This document shows positions 9,729-22,062 of a DNA stretch of 64,000 nucleotides, in pieces; the first letter of the stretch is position 1, and each line of letters begins with the position of its first letter. Both the position numbers and the translations under genes were made by a program. Below the pieces are notes generated by a model, which searched no databases, was not told the DNA's origin, and worked only from the letters and a program-made list of their open reading frames with translations. This stretch comes from Humulus lupulus (Eukaryota > Streptophyta > Magnoliopsida > Rosales > Cannabaceae), in assembly GCF_963169125.1 (NCBI RefSeq), contig NC_084795.1, positions 257,729,042-257,793,041 on the forward strand, given 5' to 3'.

Positions 9729-10837
9729 ATGGCAATACCTTCACTACTCTCAGCAGTCTCAAGAAGGTAGATTACATGTGTATTATACTTGTTAAGAGCA
9801 TTTAATTTCATATGCTTTTCTGCTGTCAATTCTAATTGGGAATTTTGGATTCAGCACGGTTTTTATAAATTTATATATATATATATATCACAAAGTGACT
9901 CAAAACTCAAAAGCAATATTAGTGTACACATTTATATTTTACATTAATAAACGCAAATTTTTTATACATAAGAGAGAACACATTATTCATCACTTATAAC
10001 TTTCAACTTTTTATACAAATTTATATTTATAGGTTAGAAGGTAAGGTAGCTTTGATCACCGGAGGAGCCAGTGGGCTAGGCCAAAAAACGGCTGAAGTCT
10101 TTGCCCACCATGGAGCCAAACTAGTCATAGCCGATGTCCAAGACGAGCTAGGCTATTTCGTTTGCCAATCTATAGCAAGCAACACGACCCAAAACGACGT
10201 CACTTACGTCCACTGCGACGTAACCGACGAATCTCAAGTCAAAGCGGCTGTGGAAAGAGCCATCAAGTCCTATGGAAAGTTAGACGTAATGATCAACAAC
10301 GCCGGCACAGGTGACGAATACAAGCCTCGTATCATCGATAACCACAAGGCCGATTTTGAGCGGGTGCTGAGTGTGAACGTCACAGGCGTCTTCCTTGGAA
10401 TTAAACACGCTGCCCATGCCATGATATCGGCCAAAGGTGGCGGCAGCATCATATCGACTGGTAGTGTCAGTTCATGCTTAGGCGGCACGGCCTCGCACGC
10501 CTACACGTGCTCCAAGCATGCGGTAGTTGGGCTGACGAGGAATGCCGCCGTGGAGTTGGGACAGTTCGGAATAAGGGTCAATTGCGTGTCACCGTACGGG
10601 GTTGCGACGCCGAAGATTAAGAATTATTTGGGGCTTAGTGAGGAGGGGGTTGAGAGTATGTTCGGCGCAGTGGCGAACTTAAAGCATGTGACGCTTAAGG
10701 CAGAGGATATTGCGAATGCGGCTCTATTTTTAGCGAGTGAGGAGGGACGGTACGTGAGTGGACTTAATCTCATCGTTGATGGAGGTTTTAGTGTTGTTAA
10801 TCCTTCTTTTACAATGTTTCAGTACCCTGATAATTAG
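9729..10837 (+). CDS. Short-chain dehydrogenase/reductase, SDR110C type (two exons)
   Basis: NAD(P)-dependent oxidoreductase of the plant family that includes secoisolariciresinol dehydrogenase, xanthoxin dehydrogenase and momilactone/zerumbone synthase-like enzymes. It acts on alcohols or ketones of specialised metabolites; the substrate cannot be read from sequence. Exon 1 is 9729-9766, the intron 9767-10032 is GT...AG, and exon 2 is 10033-10837, giving 280 residues, a normal length. The splice falls inside an Arg codon, just before LEGKVALITGG. Visible motifs: TGGASGLG cofactor loop (22-29), Asp47 after the second strand favouring NAD, CDVTD around 74-78, NNAG (101-104), Asn128, and the catalytic set Ser157, Tyr170, Lys174 in YTCSK. 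No frameshift or missing key residue. No signal peptide is evident, so it is probably cytosolic. The coding exon is much richer in GC than its flanks. A retrotransposon begins 258 bp after the stop. Confidence 0.93.
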
Positions 10838-10965
10838 GCTTAACTACTAATTATAATCAGAGTAATGATTAAGATGCTCTTTTTACAAATTATTGTTACA
10901 TATATACAATTATGTGTCAATATTATTAATTAACTATCGACCATAAGTCACATAGTTTTACTGTT

Positions 10966-10971
10966 AATAAA
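10966..10971 (+). promoter_or_regulatory. Poly(A) signal of the SDR gene
   Basis: AATAAA 129 bases after the SDR stop codon, in AU-rich sequence and before the retrotransposon at 11095. A further AATAAAAATAAAAA lies near 11057. Confidence 0.45.
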
Positions 10972-11089
10972 TTGTACTTTAAAAAAATTGCTACATCATT
11001 ATATATACAAAATGTAAAAAAAAATGTGTCTAGCATCACTTTTATTATTAGTCTCCAATAAAAATAAAAATTACGGAATAATGTATTTT

Positions 11090-11094
11090 AACTT
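11090..11094. repeat. Target-site duplication AACTT (left copy)
   Basis: AACTT directly precedes the left LTR at 11095. The identical AACTT at 22662-22666 directly follows the right LTR, showing one clean insertion event. Confidence 0.85.
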
Positions 11095-11691
11095 TGTTGA
11101 CCGTCGTTTTGGTTAACTGACATGGAGTCAAATGCTTGATCTGATAGAAAGTATTGAAACAAGTCTATTGGAAATAACAGTAAACGACACAACCAATTAT
11201 AGTGGTTCGGCCCCACGAATTGGTAATGATCTACGTCCACTTAAGCTATTATTGATTTTGATTCTCAAAGGAGTGATCAAAGAACTAGGGTTCTTCGAGT
11301 TTCAAAAGCCTTAGAATGACGAATAATACAATCGAAAGATAATAGCTATAATTCTCTTGTAAAGCATAAAACAAAATCAGCCAAAAGGTCCCATCCTTGA
11401 GTTATTTCTCTCTATTTATAGGCTCAAGGAGTATTACATGAATTAGTTATAGATATTCTTTCCTAAATAATCGGATCATCAGGAATCATGGGAGATAATC
11501 TCGGATATGATTACAATTGCACAAGATCATCTAAAAATATACGGAGTATACGACCAAGCTGGTCGTATATAAAATCCAAATGTTATGTTAGGGGAATCAA
11601 CTTGGTTGATGGTCGAACAGAACCTCTGCCAGGTGTCAGCCACGTGTTAAAAATGTCTGCCACGTTTTCTACACCTGCTTTTTGGATAACA
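11095..11691 (-). repeat. 3' LTR of the Tat-like element
   Basis: 597 bp, aligned over its whole length with 22063-22661. It contains TATAAATA on the minus strand at 11413-11420, the likely LTR TATA box, and a GGTCGTATA/TACGACCAAGCTGG palindromic patch near 11545. Differences from the partner are scattered substitutions plus a few short indels. Confidence 0.9.
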
Positions 11692-11703
11692 TTTGCCCCC
11701 CAA
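11692..11703 (-). promoter_or_regulatory. Polypurine tract
   Basis: On the minus strand TTGGGGGGCAAA abuts the TGTTATCC start of the 3' LTR. This is the expected position and composition of the plus-strand primer of an LTR retrotransposon. Confidence 0.7.
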
Positions 11704-12571
11704 GTTTATTTATTACGACCAGCAATAAATAAACTTTTAGCAAAACGACTTTTCGATTACCCCACCAAATCTGTCAGAGTAGTTCGTGCCTCCTTGAAAA
11801 AAGTGACCTACTCCCGTCTAATCATGCCTTTTAGGTTCCCAAGCAATCCTTTGACGGCCATCACTCTTCTCCACGTCTTGAAAAAAGGGAACTTATGATT
11901 ACCTCTTTTTCCATATCTCAGACGATAAATATAGCTTCCAGAATTTCATTTTCACCTTTTACAAGCTATTTTTCTGCTAAGAACTCTTCCAAGAACCCCC
12001 AAGTCAGAACCCATAATCTCTTTGAAGACCATCCTTTGTCGTTCCAGGAATCGGCTATTCGCACACCTACACTTGAAATTTATCCAGGACTCCACAATCT
12101 TCGTATAGGTAAGCTTCAGAACTTTTGCACCTTTTATTTTGTTGTGCTTGCCGATTTAAGCTAGTTTTTTAGGTTCTGATATTGCACCATGTTCTTGGGC
12201 AGAGGTGCGTGAAAATAGGGCATTTGTCGAGTGATGCTAGATATGGTAGTGTATATTTGCCATTTAGGAGTTATGAATCAGTTTGATAGTTGAGATCAAA
12301 AATTTAGGACGTAAAATCGAAGTAAAAATTCGATTTTCATGCTATTTGAAAAATTAGGTTTTTCCCGCCCTTACAGAAGTTGAAAAAGCTTTTTCAGAAA
12401 AAACTTTTTGCTTTCACTTTTTGATCTGTTTTTCAAACTCTTCGTATGAAAAATTAAGTTTTTCATTAGAATGCTGTTGTATAAAAGCTAGACTTTCATA
12501 CACGAGCAGCGTTATTCTAACCAACTTTTTAGGCTCTTCATCCTCACCTCCCCATTTTTCTGTCCGCAGAT

Positions 12572-15233
12572 TTTAATACCAGATTTGTGGGGAGGTGAAA
12601 GGTCGATCGACGACGATCTACTTGCGCAGCTGCTCGAGGGCGAAGAACAGCCAGCTCAGTGCATCCATGAGATTCCTTTCTCTATAATTTCTCCTTCCAG
12701 ACCTCAACCAACTCCAGTTAGAATGGGTCGTGTCAAGTCCACTGCCCAAAAGAAGAAAATACCTGAAAACCCTTCAAATCCTCCAGCCCAGCCTGACTCG
12801 CAGGCTGGGGTTCCCTCGACCAGTGGTCGAGAAAATATTGTTCCAGACCCTCACATCCAAGTTAGGGCCCGCCCTCGGCATTCAGTTCTTCCCGATGACG
12901 AGTGGTATCTTTCCCCACTCAGCCAAGTAACCCCCAGGATGCTAGCCAACTACTTCAGAAAGTATGGCCTTACTAGGGTAACCCTCAAAATCCCTACTAC
13001 GGATTAGAGGGTGAATTTTCCTGGAGGCGTTTACAGCGCCTGGTCGAGGTATCATATAGAGGCTGGGGCTACCCTTCCTCTCCATCCATTCTTCCAGGGG
13101 GTGGCAAGCTACTTTGGTGTCGCCCCCTTCCAAATTACACCCAATGGATATAGAATTCTTGCTGCACTCTATATCCTTTATAACCATAAATAATGGCCAG
13201 AGCATACCCCCCACGAGGTCAACTACCTTTTTGACCTTAAGTCCAACCCCCAATAATCTGGTACGGGGTTTTTCCACTATTGTCACCAGGAGACCAACCG
13301 AACCTTCCTGAGTGACACAACCCACATTTCCAACGTGGGGAAATACAGTCAAGAGTATTTCCTCACGCATGACATGGTCGCGAATAACCTTGCCTTCACT
13401 CGAGGAGGTAAAAGTCTTTTTTTCATTGGTCGTTGTTTTTACTTACCAATTTTCCTTTCATTTTTTCTAAAACATCTTGTGTTTTTCAGGCCCATGGTTA
13501 CGACTAGACCCAATACCAAACATGGTGTTAAGGTCTGCCATGCTGGCTAGTATGACGGACGTTGAGAAGAGCGTCAAGTCTCTGGTCACTGAGGCCAACT
13601 TAAGGCTAGCTGGCCTCCTGGCCCTTCACCAGGATGTGAGGGAACCTGTGGCAGGAAGTGCCACTGCCAAGGAAAATCTCGAGCAGCAACCACCAGCGTC
13701 TCCTCCTTGACGGAGACTGACTGGGGTTACAATCAGGGAACCCGTTGGCATTCCCCCAGCAGAAAGGTCTTCTGCCCCTCAAGGAAAGGGAAAACAAAAG
13801 GCAACAGAGCCTGTCATAGACTTAGATGAGTCCTCTGACGAAAACGGTATTGTTATTTCATTCTTAGATAACTTTCCAATTCCCTGTCATTTATTCGACG
13901 GGGACGGCAATTTTACATATGCTCCAAACCTAGGGCCAGACTTCTTTATGCCAGAGAGTGAGTGTATGACTAGTAGAGTCAATAGTATAGCGACCAGTAG
14001 TTATAGCTCGGGTATTTGACTCTGTAATTTTCTTTATTTCTTTTCTGATGCAACATAACTTGTCATCTATTTTTGGCTTACTGTCCGCATGTTTGCCTCT
14101 TTTGCAGAAATGGCTTCTGCAAAAGTTTTCAATCTCTACAGCACACATGAAGAAGAAGAGGTTCCTTTGGTCCGAAAGAGGAAATCGACCAGGAAACATG
14201 ACGGTGAGTCCAGTCAGGTGCCTTCGGCCAAGAAGAACCGAGCCACCGATCCTTCGAAGGATGGGCCCTCTGGCCAAACATCTGCCCAACCTCCTGCTCC
14301 TGTCAAGAAGGAAATTCCGCCTCATCCTGCTCCTGCTGCCACGACTCCTTCACCTCCGGCCCCTACCGAACAGGCCCAACATGCAAAGGGTGTTCACCTT
14401 AGGGCTAAACTATCGGGTCGCTCCCTAAGGTCAGCCATGGATCTCCTTACTCACTTCCTTAAGCATGACCGCTGCAAAGAGGCCATGGCTGACGCAGAAA
14501 CAATGGGGGTCGACCAGATCCTCAATAGAGCCCTCAATGAAGTGGCCAGTGTAAGAAATCTTCCTTCTCTTTTGTCATCATGGTCTTGATTTTCCTTTTT
14601 GAAGTTAATCTAACTCTTATTCTTTGATTGTAGGCAATGCTGACCATGACGGCTGCTCGCGCCCGCGAGGGTGCAAGCGTCGATCAGTCCCGTGCTAGGG
14701 AGGCGAAGCTAATGGAGGAGCTTTAAGCCGCGGAGGCAAGGCACGCGGGAGAGCTAGAGGTGGTGACCTAGCAGAAGGATTCTTTGGTAGCGGGCCTGGT
14801 GGAGAAACAGGCCTATTTGGAAAATGCCAGAAAACAGAGAGACGAGTACCAAGAGGCCAGTCGAATCCACTGGCGCGAAGTTAAGAAGCTCTAGGAGGAA
14901 AATCTTGTGAAGGACAGGAGCATCGCCGTCCTCAAGAGCCAAGTGGAGCAACTCAGGCTCACGAACGCCAAGGATCTGGAGAGGTACAAGAATGCGACAC
15001 TTCGATGTTTCTACGACTTCTGGAAACACAATCAAAGTGCCAATTTTGGCTACCTTCTAGAGGATGCCAGGACAACTGAATTAGCTTGTTGTGCAGTTCG
15101 ACTGGTTGCCGAAGAAAGGGCCAAAGTTCCTGCCTCCCCAGAGATTTCGCTGGCCACGGGGATGGATGGAGGGGAAGCTGCAGAAGACGCAATTGACCAA
15201 AATGCTCCCCAGGATCCTCCTGCTGCTCCTTAG
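12572..15233 (+). pseudogene. Antisense spliced ORF of the Tat-like element (putative gypsy-type transposon domain)
   Basis: Lies on the strand opposite gag-pol, between integrase and the 3' LTR. Likely exons: about 12572-13407 (after an AG at 12570-12571), 13490 to about 13960, about 14109-14550, and from about 14635, with GT/AG borders such as GAG|GTAAAAG and TTTTTCAG|GCCC. Readable segments include VNFPGGVYSAWSRY, LPLHPFFQGVASYFGVAP, NGYRILAALYILYN, a basic acidic-flanked EEEEVPLVRKRKSTRKH, and a coiled-coil-like C-terminus. This resembles the plant 'putative gypsy type transposon' family (Transposase_28), often found as antisense ORFs in Tat elements. Role unknown. In-frame stops (after TTD at about 13005, near 13192, 13256, 13708, 14725, 14769 and 14893) show decay, several as CAG/CGG-to-TAG/TGA-type changes. 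Confidence 0.7.
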
Positions 15234-16312
15234 CCTGTTTTTAATTTATTTTCTTTTCTTTTCCTTGCATGACCCACAGGTCATGATGTTAAGACAATGT
15301 TTACTTTTTTATTGCTGTATGGGCAGCTTTTCCTTTTAATTTAACATTTACATCTGAGCAGTACTGCTCGCGGTGTAAAAGGATTCCTTTGACATTATAA
15401 TATTTTTGTTTAATTATAACATCTGTTCGCATGACCGAACCTAGTATAGTACTTTTGCTTGATTTAACAAAATATAATTTTTTAAAAATACTCTAAGTAC
15501 TATAGCATGCTTTCACTTAGTTTGTTCATGTGTTTACATACCTCTTGGTATGCTTTGCTTTCTATGTACCTTATATGCCCCCCAAGTGACTGAGGAGCTT
15601 TAGGTCCTTGGTCACTTGCCTTGACCACAACCTGTACGAACATTACTGCTCGATATAAAATGTAAATCTTATAATACAGCAAAACAACACACGTAATGAA
15701 CAAATACTTGTAAAAAATTACAAAGTTTGGCAAGAATGACTGGCTGCGCACAGTCCCTTATAATTCTCGTATTTAAATGGACTAAACATGTCTTTACGAG
15801 TGATCTTTGAAAGATCTTACACTTATAAGTGATTAGCCATATAACATGACTAACCCTTTTTCAAAACTAGTAAAAATTAATACAAGCCAGTCCTTTAAGA
15901 AGGACTGTTTACTGATAATACTTGCGCAAGTGTTCTCCATTCCAATAACGCGGAACGAGATCTCCATTTAAGCGTGCAAGTTTGTAATTGCCTGGATGAA
16001 GGACTTCTTCAATCTGGTAAGGTCCTTCCCAGTTTGGTCCGAGTACTCCAGGAGCTTGGTCTCGAGTGTTTAAGAAAACTCTTCTAAGTACTAAGTCTCT
16101 GACATTGAACTTTCTCTATTTTACTTTGGAGTTAAAATATCGAGCGACTTTTTGTTGGTACGCAACTACTCGGAGTTGGGCTTTCTCTCGTTTCTCCTCA
16201 ATCAGGTCTAGGGACTCCATCAACAATTGGCTATTTTGGTCTTGGTCATATGTGATTCTTCGATGTGAGGGCGGATCTAACTCGATTGGCAACATAGCTT
16301 CATACCCGTATG

Positions 16313-16853
16313 CTAAGGAAAATGGGGTATGACCTGTTGCTGTTCGTGAGAAGTTCTATACGACCAGAGGACTTCAGGCAGTTGTTCTGGCCATGATCCT
16401 TTAGCTTCTTCGAGCCTTTTCTTTAGAGTATCCTTCAATGTCTTATTTACTGCTTCGACTTGCCCATTTGCTTTCGGATGACCAACTAAAGAAAAACTCT
16501 TGATGATGCCATGCCTTTCGTAGAAGTCTGCGACCATGTCACTATCAAACTTGGTGCCATTGTCCGAGACAATCTTTCTTGGCAATCCATATCGACAAAC
16601 AATTTTCTTGATGACAAAATCAAGTACTTTTTTTGTCGTTATGGTTGCGAGTGGCTCGGCCTCGACCCATTTGGTGAAGTAGTCGACCGCCACAACTACG
16701 TATTTCACCCCACCTTTTCCTGTCGGCAAGGATTCGATTAAATCTATACCCCATACTGCGAAGGGCCATGGACTTTGCATCTGCCCCTGAGATCTTGGAA
16801 AACCTCTGACACTTATCACATTTTCGCACAAACTCCATCGAGTCTTTGTTCAT
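16313..16853 (-). pseudogene. Integrase of the Tat-like element
   Basis: The N-terminal zinc-finger end (VRKCDKCQRFSK) and the core are in two overlapping frames, joined near 16770-16790, which is a frameshift. The core shows the catalytic triad context: Asp in GIDLIESLP, Asp in SDNGTKF, and Glu in GQVEAVNKTLK. Integrases insert retroelement cDNA. The C-terminal part continues only as fragments towards 15900. Non-functional because of the frameshift. Confidence 0.85.
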
Positions 16854-16876
16854 GGTCGGCCAGAAATAACCTTGCC

Positions 16877-18180
16877 TTAGAATCTTCTTTGATAAGCTCT
16901 GCCCCCCAGCATGGTCTCCACAGAAGCCTTCATCAGCTCTTTAGCCTTTTCTGGTGTAACACATCTGAGCAATGGCATTGAGTATCCTCTTCGGTACAGA
17001 ACACCATCGACCAGGATATACCTAATAGCCTGTCTCTGAAGGGTCCTGGCTTTGTTTCTATCTGCTGGTAGTATATCACTCGTGAGATACTCCAAGTATG
17101 GTGCCATCCATGTATCTGCTAATCGGACCTCCATATTGGTTTCGTCTGCTCGTATGCTTGGCTTGTGTAGTCGTTCAATTGGCACTATATTTAAAGTGTC
17201 AGCATCTTTTGCACTCGCGAGTTTGGCTAAGGCATCTGCATTTGAATTTTGATCTCAAGGTATTTGCTGGAGGGTATATTTTTCAAATTGTGCCAACAGA
17301 TCTTTTGTTTTGTTCAGATAGGTCACCATTTTTAGGCCTCGTGCTTGATACTCCCCTAAGACCTGATTCACTACCAGCACTTTTATGCTCATGTCTTTGG
17401 CTAACCTTAACCCAGCGAGTAGGGCTTCATACTCAGCTTCATTGTTCGAAGCGGTGAAATCGAACCTAATTGCGTAGTGAAATCGATGCCCTTCTGGCAT
17501 TATCAATATCACTCCTGCTCCTGCGTGAGATTCATTGGATGATCCATCTGTGAATATATTCCACGAAGGAGCTTCAACTTGAGGCTCAAGTGCACTAGGC
17601 TTTTCACCCTGCTCGCTGTCTGGAAGTTCAGTAAATTCAGCAATGAAATCAGCAAAGACTTGTCCTTTTATTGCTGCTCACAGTAAGTATGTTATATCAA
17701 ACTGCCCGAGTTCGACTGCCCATTTCAACAAACGACTAGCAGCCTCTGGCTTTAGCAAAACTTGCCGAAGGGGTTGATCAGTCAAGACTGTGATTGGATG
17801 GGCTTGGAAGTAAGGACGCAACTTCCTTGAGGCCAAAATTAGGCAATAGGCTAATCTTTCGATGGGGGATATCTCAATTCAGCTCCGATTAACCTCTTTC
17901 TCACATAATACACCGCCTTTTGTATGCCTTCTTCTTCTCTCACTAACACCGCACTAGCAGCATATTCGGTTATCGCCAGGTATATGAACAAAGTTTCCCC
18001 ATCTACAGGCTCTGATGAGATGGGAGGCTGCGCCATGTGAGCTTTTAAGGCTTGGAAAGCCTGTTCGCAGTCTTCAGTCCACTCGAACTTCTTGTTGCCC
18101 CTAAGTGGATTAAAGAAAGGGATGCACTTATCTGTTGATTTTGAAATAAAACTACTGAGCGTGGCAATTCTTCCAGTCAA
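16877..18180 (-). pseudogene. RNase H and connection domain of the Tat-like element
   Basis: Three minus-strand pieces in changing frames: 17851-18180 (LTGRIATLSSFISKSTDKC-type segment, FEWTEDCEQAFQALK), 17255-17512 (RNase H, SNNEAEYEALLAGLRLAK) and 16877-17185 (integrase-side linker). In the RNase H piece the usual SDSQ stretch with a catalytic Asp is replaced by VLVVNQVLGEYQA, so a few residues including the Asp appear deleted. Normally degrades the RNA strand of RNA/DNA hybrids. Confidence 0.8.
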
Positions 18181-18183
18181 ACT

Positions 18184-19131
18184 TTACACATCTTTGATCT
18201 TTATTGGCGATTTCATATCGATCAGGGCCTTGATCTTTTCGAGATTAGCCTCGATTCCTCTCGAATTTACGATGAACCCCAAGAACTTCCCTAATCCTAC
18301 TCCGATGGAGCACGTGAGAGGATTTAGCTTCATTTGATATTTGTTCAGCACATTGAAACACTCTTGTAAATCCTTCACATGTCCTTCTGCCTTTTTTGAC
18401 TTTACCAGCATGTCATCAACGTACACCTCCATGTTTGCCCCGATCAACCCCTTAAACATGTGGTTAACTAGTAGCTGGTAAGTCACACCAGCGTTTTTCA
18501 TTCTGAAGGGCATTACTTTGTAACAGTATAGCCCTGTATCGGTCCGAAAGCTAGTGCGATCCTCATGAAGGGGATGCATACTAATCTGATTGTACCCTGA
18601 GTATGCATCCATGAAGGAGAGGATCTCTTGGCCTGCAGTTGCATCGACCAGCTGGTCGATCCTTAGGAGTGGGAAGCAATCTTTAGGGCATGCTTTATTA
18701 AGGTCTGTGAAATCCACACAGGTCCGCCATTTGCCATTCGGCTTGGGAACCAGTACTGGATTAGAGACCCATGATGGATAAAATGCCACCTTGATGAACC
18801 CATTCTCCTTTAGTTTTTCAACTTTCTCCTTCAAGGCTTTTGATCTGTCTTTATCGAGCATCCTTCTTTTCTGTTGCACGGGTGGAAAGCTTTTGTCGAC
18901 GTTCAGGACATGGCTAATGACTGCAGGATCTATCCCAGCCATGTCTTTATGTGACCAGGCGAAAACTTCCTGGTTCTTCTTCAAAAATTTCACCAGTGCA
19001 TGTTTGGTTGTTGCTTCTAAATTTTTGCCAACCTTTACAACTCTGGTAGGAAACTCTTCGTCAAGCTGGACATCCTCAAGGTCCTCGACAGGTCCTACAT
19101 CTTCTTCAAAATCCCCAAAGCGAGGATCCAA
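18184..19131 (-). pseudogene. Reverse transcriptase of the Tat-like element
   Basis: 315 residues open, with VLVPKPNGKWRTCVDFTDLN, FMDAYSGYNQI, the active-site block YVDDMLVKS and LGFIVNSRGIEANLEKI. This is the best-preserved domain. The Asp pair is intact. It is separated from protease and RNase H by stops and frame changes, so the polyprotein as a whole is broken. Confidence 0.9.
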
Positions 19132-19420
19132 GTCTCTATCCTCCCTTTGGGCAACACCCTATTTGGTGACTTCATCACCTGATTGGGCTTATACATCAAT
19201 GGCCATCTGCAACTTTTCTGGGGGAGCACTCCTCGACATACCCTTCTTGGCCTTAGTGATTGAGGCATTGTAGCACTCCCTTGCTTCCCTCTGGTTTCCC
19301 AATATGCGTCCTACCCTTGCGTCTATTAGGAATTTCATGGCCAGGTGCCATATAGAGGTGACGTCCCGAAGGTCGACCAGTATGGGCCTTCCAATTACAG
19401 CATTGTAGGCCGAAGGACAA

Positions 19421-19882
19421 TCAACTACTATGAAAGTAGTGAGTAATGTCCTGGTGGCGGGCTGCTATTAGTGGAAGCCTGATTGACCTTGTTGGAGCGA
19501 GTTCCTCACCAGAGAAACCATAAATTGTTTGGTTGCAGGGCTCCAAGTCCTTGACGGACAACTTCATTCGTTCCAGCGAATATTTATACAGGATGTTAAC
19601 TGTACTTCCTGTATCGACCAGTACTCTTTTCACCATCATGTTGGCAATCTGAACATCCACGACCAGCGGATCGGAATGTGGGAACCAGACATGCTGGGCA
19701 TCACAATCAGAGAATGTTATTGCACCGTCCTCTGTCCAAGCCTTTTTTGATGCCCTATCCTCCACAGTCATCATCTCGATGTCCTGGTCGTGATGTAGGG
19801 TCTGAGCGTATCGTTCCCTTGCCTTTCCACTGTTTCCCGCAAGGTGCGGGCCTCCGCAGATGGTGAGTAAGGTGTCAGCCAC
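19421..19882 (-). pseudogene. Aspartic protease region of the Tat-like element
   Basis: Contains PLVVDVQIANMMVKRVLVDTGSTVNILY, the DTG motif of retropepsin-like proteases, followed by the usual hydrophobic strand. It lies between gag and reverse transcriptase and overlaps gag-derived frames at its start. Broken from downstream pol by stops at about 19421 and around 19200. Confidence 0.8.
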
Positions 19883-19972
19883 AGGGTCAGGCTGTAAAGG
19901 TGGCGAGCGTTGGCGTGTAGGCGCCTGCTCGTTGTGCCTTTGTCTAATAAGGAACTCGATTTCATCCTTCAG

Positions 19973-20842
19973 CTAGTTACACTCGTTCGTATCGTGTCCG
20001 TAATCATTGTGAAAGTGACAGAACTTGGTCGTATCCCTTTTTGAAATATCCTTTTGAATGGCAGCGGGTCTTTTGTAAGGCACACTGGAACTTGTGGCCT
20101 GATACACCTCTGCTCGAGACTCGACAAGGACAATGTAGTTGGTGAACCTTGGCTCATAACGATTTCCCTTAGCGCGCATTCTCTCAGAGGTAGAGGGTTC
20201 GTTATGGGGCCTCTTCCCCTCATTCTTGCCATTGCCATTTCCATTGCCTTTGCCGTTGGGCTTTGACCCATTGGCGGCTTTGGCGGGGTCTTCAGTCCCC
20301 TTATCTTTATTTGGGGTCTTTCTCTCGCTGGCAATCGCATCCTCGAGCTTGATGTATCGATTAGCTCGATCAAAAAATTCTTGGGTAGTTTTAACCCCAT
20401 GCTTCCTGAGGCTACTCCAAAGAGGCGTACGGCGCCTAACCCCTGAAGTTAGGGCCATCATTTTGCCTTCGTCTCCCACTGTTTTGGCCCCAGCCGCGGC
20501 TCGCATGAAACGCTGGACGTAGTCTTTCAGTGGTTCTCCTTCTTGCTGGCGTTTCTCGACCAGCTGGTTTGTCTTAGTTTGGTGCACACGACCCGCATAG
20601 AATTGTCCGTAAAACTCCTTTACGGACATCTCCCAAGATACAATACTTGCAGGAGGGAACTTAAAGAACCACTCCTGTGCAGCATCAGAAAGTGTTGCAG
20701 GAAAGATCCTGCACCGAGCGTCTTCAGACACCTTCTGAATGTCCATTTGTATCTCAAATTTGTTGACATGAGATACCAGGTCACCATACCCGTCAAAGTT
20801 TGGAAGTGTGGGCATTTTAAACTTACTGGGAGTCTCCGCCAC
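19973..20842 (-). pseudogene. Gag capsid/nucleocapsid of the Tat-like element
   Basis: 289 residues with the retrotransposon-gag core (WFFKFPPASIVSWEMSVKEF, KDYVQRFMRAA) and a Lys/Asn/Gly-rich linker. A zinc-knuckle-like CHFHNDYGHDTNEC sits at the C-terminus, typical of Tat gag. Forms the virus-like particle and binds RNA. The N-terminal gag half is in a separate frame at 21014-21946. Confidence 0.85.
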
Positions 20843-21013
20843 AGCAATCCTCTGGACGAAAGAAGTTCACCTTCTCCTGTCGTACTCGATGTGAGACGTT
20901 CTTCCCCCGCCCAGCTGTTGCACTGCTTGGTTCAGGGCATCTATTTGGGACTGAACGACTTCAGGAATTGCCGAGGCCTCTGGTGCCGGGAGAATGTTCT
21001 CGTCGTGCCGTTC

Positions 21014-21946
21014 TCAGCGGTCGTTGAGTACATCCCTTAGATCGTCGTCTCTTCGCCTTTGCTCGCTGGCTCCAAGCCGGCTAAAGACGTTGTTTTCTCT
21101 GGGCTGCCCCCCAGCATTACGTCTTGCTTGTTGGTCTTCTCTAGGTGGTGGGCTTCTGCCTCCACCTCTCTCCTTGTTCCTCCAACCAGCATTCCCTCTG
21201 CCTGAGTCGACCTCATTGTAGCCATGGCCATCTCTTAACCTTGATTGGCTATGGTGGGACCGACTGTCTCCTCGGTTGCCTCCTTGGGCTGGAACTTCCT
21301 GAGCGTTAGGGGGAGGCCTGCGCTGGTCGGTAGGTCCCCGTGCATTATCATGCTGTGGGGGGCCCCTGACCGCAGAGCCTATTTCTGAGTTTCTTCTGTT
21401 GCCAGAAGGACGCTGCCCCCTGCTCGGTGGGTTCGACTTTTCACCCCTCGGGCATCTAGGGCTGCGGGGTTGCTGCCCGGCCCTATTTTGCCTTGGATGC
21501 GGGGGATTGTCTCGACCAGCCTGGGACAGAGGTTGTGTCTCAGGGTCCCTAGGTGGGATATCATCCTGAGGCATTGGTGGCTGCTCCGGCCTTTGAGGGC
21601 TTGTTGGCTGGAGTGGAGGGCTAGGATTGGTACCTCTTTGAGGTGGCCCATTCGGGGGTTGGTCAGGCTGCGAGGCAGTCACAGCCTGACTCCTAGCTAA
21701 TAGGAGGGCTGCTTCGAGGGCTGCCATGGCCTCCTTCTGACGACGGTCCATCTCAGCCTGTCTTTCACTCAGCTCTTGGCACTGACGCTCTATTTCTTGT
21801 TGCTGTCGCGCCATGGTCTCCGCAACACTTTCTTGATTGGCCCTCAGATTGGCCAACTCATCTTGCCATACTCCCAGAGTAGTTCTCATCGTTTCAGAGT
21901 CCAGTTCCCCCTCATCAAACTCCAAGTGTGGCTCATTCTCAACCAT
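21014..21946 (-). pseudogene. Gag N-terminal region of the Tat-like element
   Basis: Starts MVENEPHLEFDEGELDSETM. A Gln/Glu-rich coiled-coil-like stretch (about residues 30-85) is followed by a long Pro/Arg/Gly-rich disordered region. It lies just inside the 5' LTR and upstream of the gag core. A frame break near 20850-21010 separates it from the core at 19973-20842. Confidence 0.75.
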
Positions 21947-22062
21947 GTTCGGGGGAGGAGGTTGAGATGGCGCAACGTCAGCAGCCTACCCAGTCTTCCT
22001 GGTTGTCTTTGCCATTAGTACTTCAACCGCTTCGTCTCAAGCATTCAATGAAAGCACCAGAA

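Noticed and set aside
10270..10488. Minus-strand ORF inside the SDR gene
   Set aside because: Shadow of the SDR coding sequence in another frame.
18791..19273. 160-residue plus-strand ORF
   Set aside because: Antisense shadow of the reverse transcriptase and protease-linker coding region.
20543..21040. 165-residue plus-strand ORF
   Set aside because: Antisense of gag; no independent splice or family signal, unlike the antisense gene at 12572-15233.
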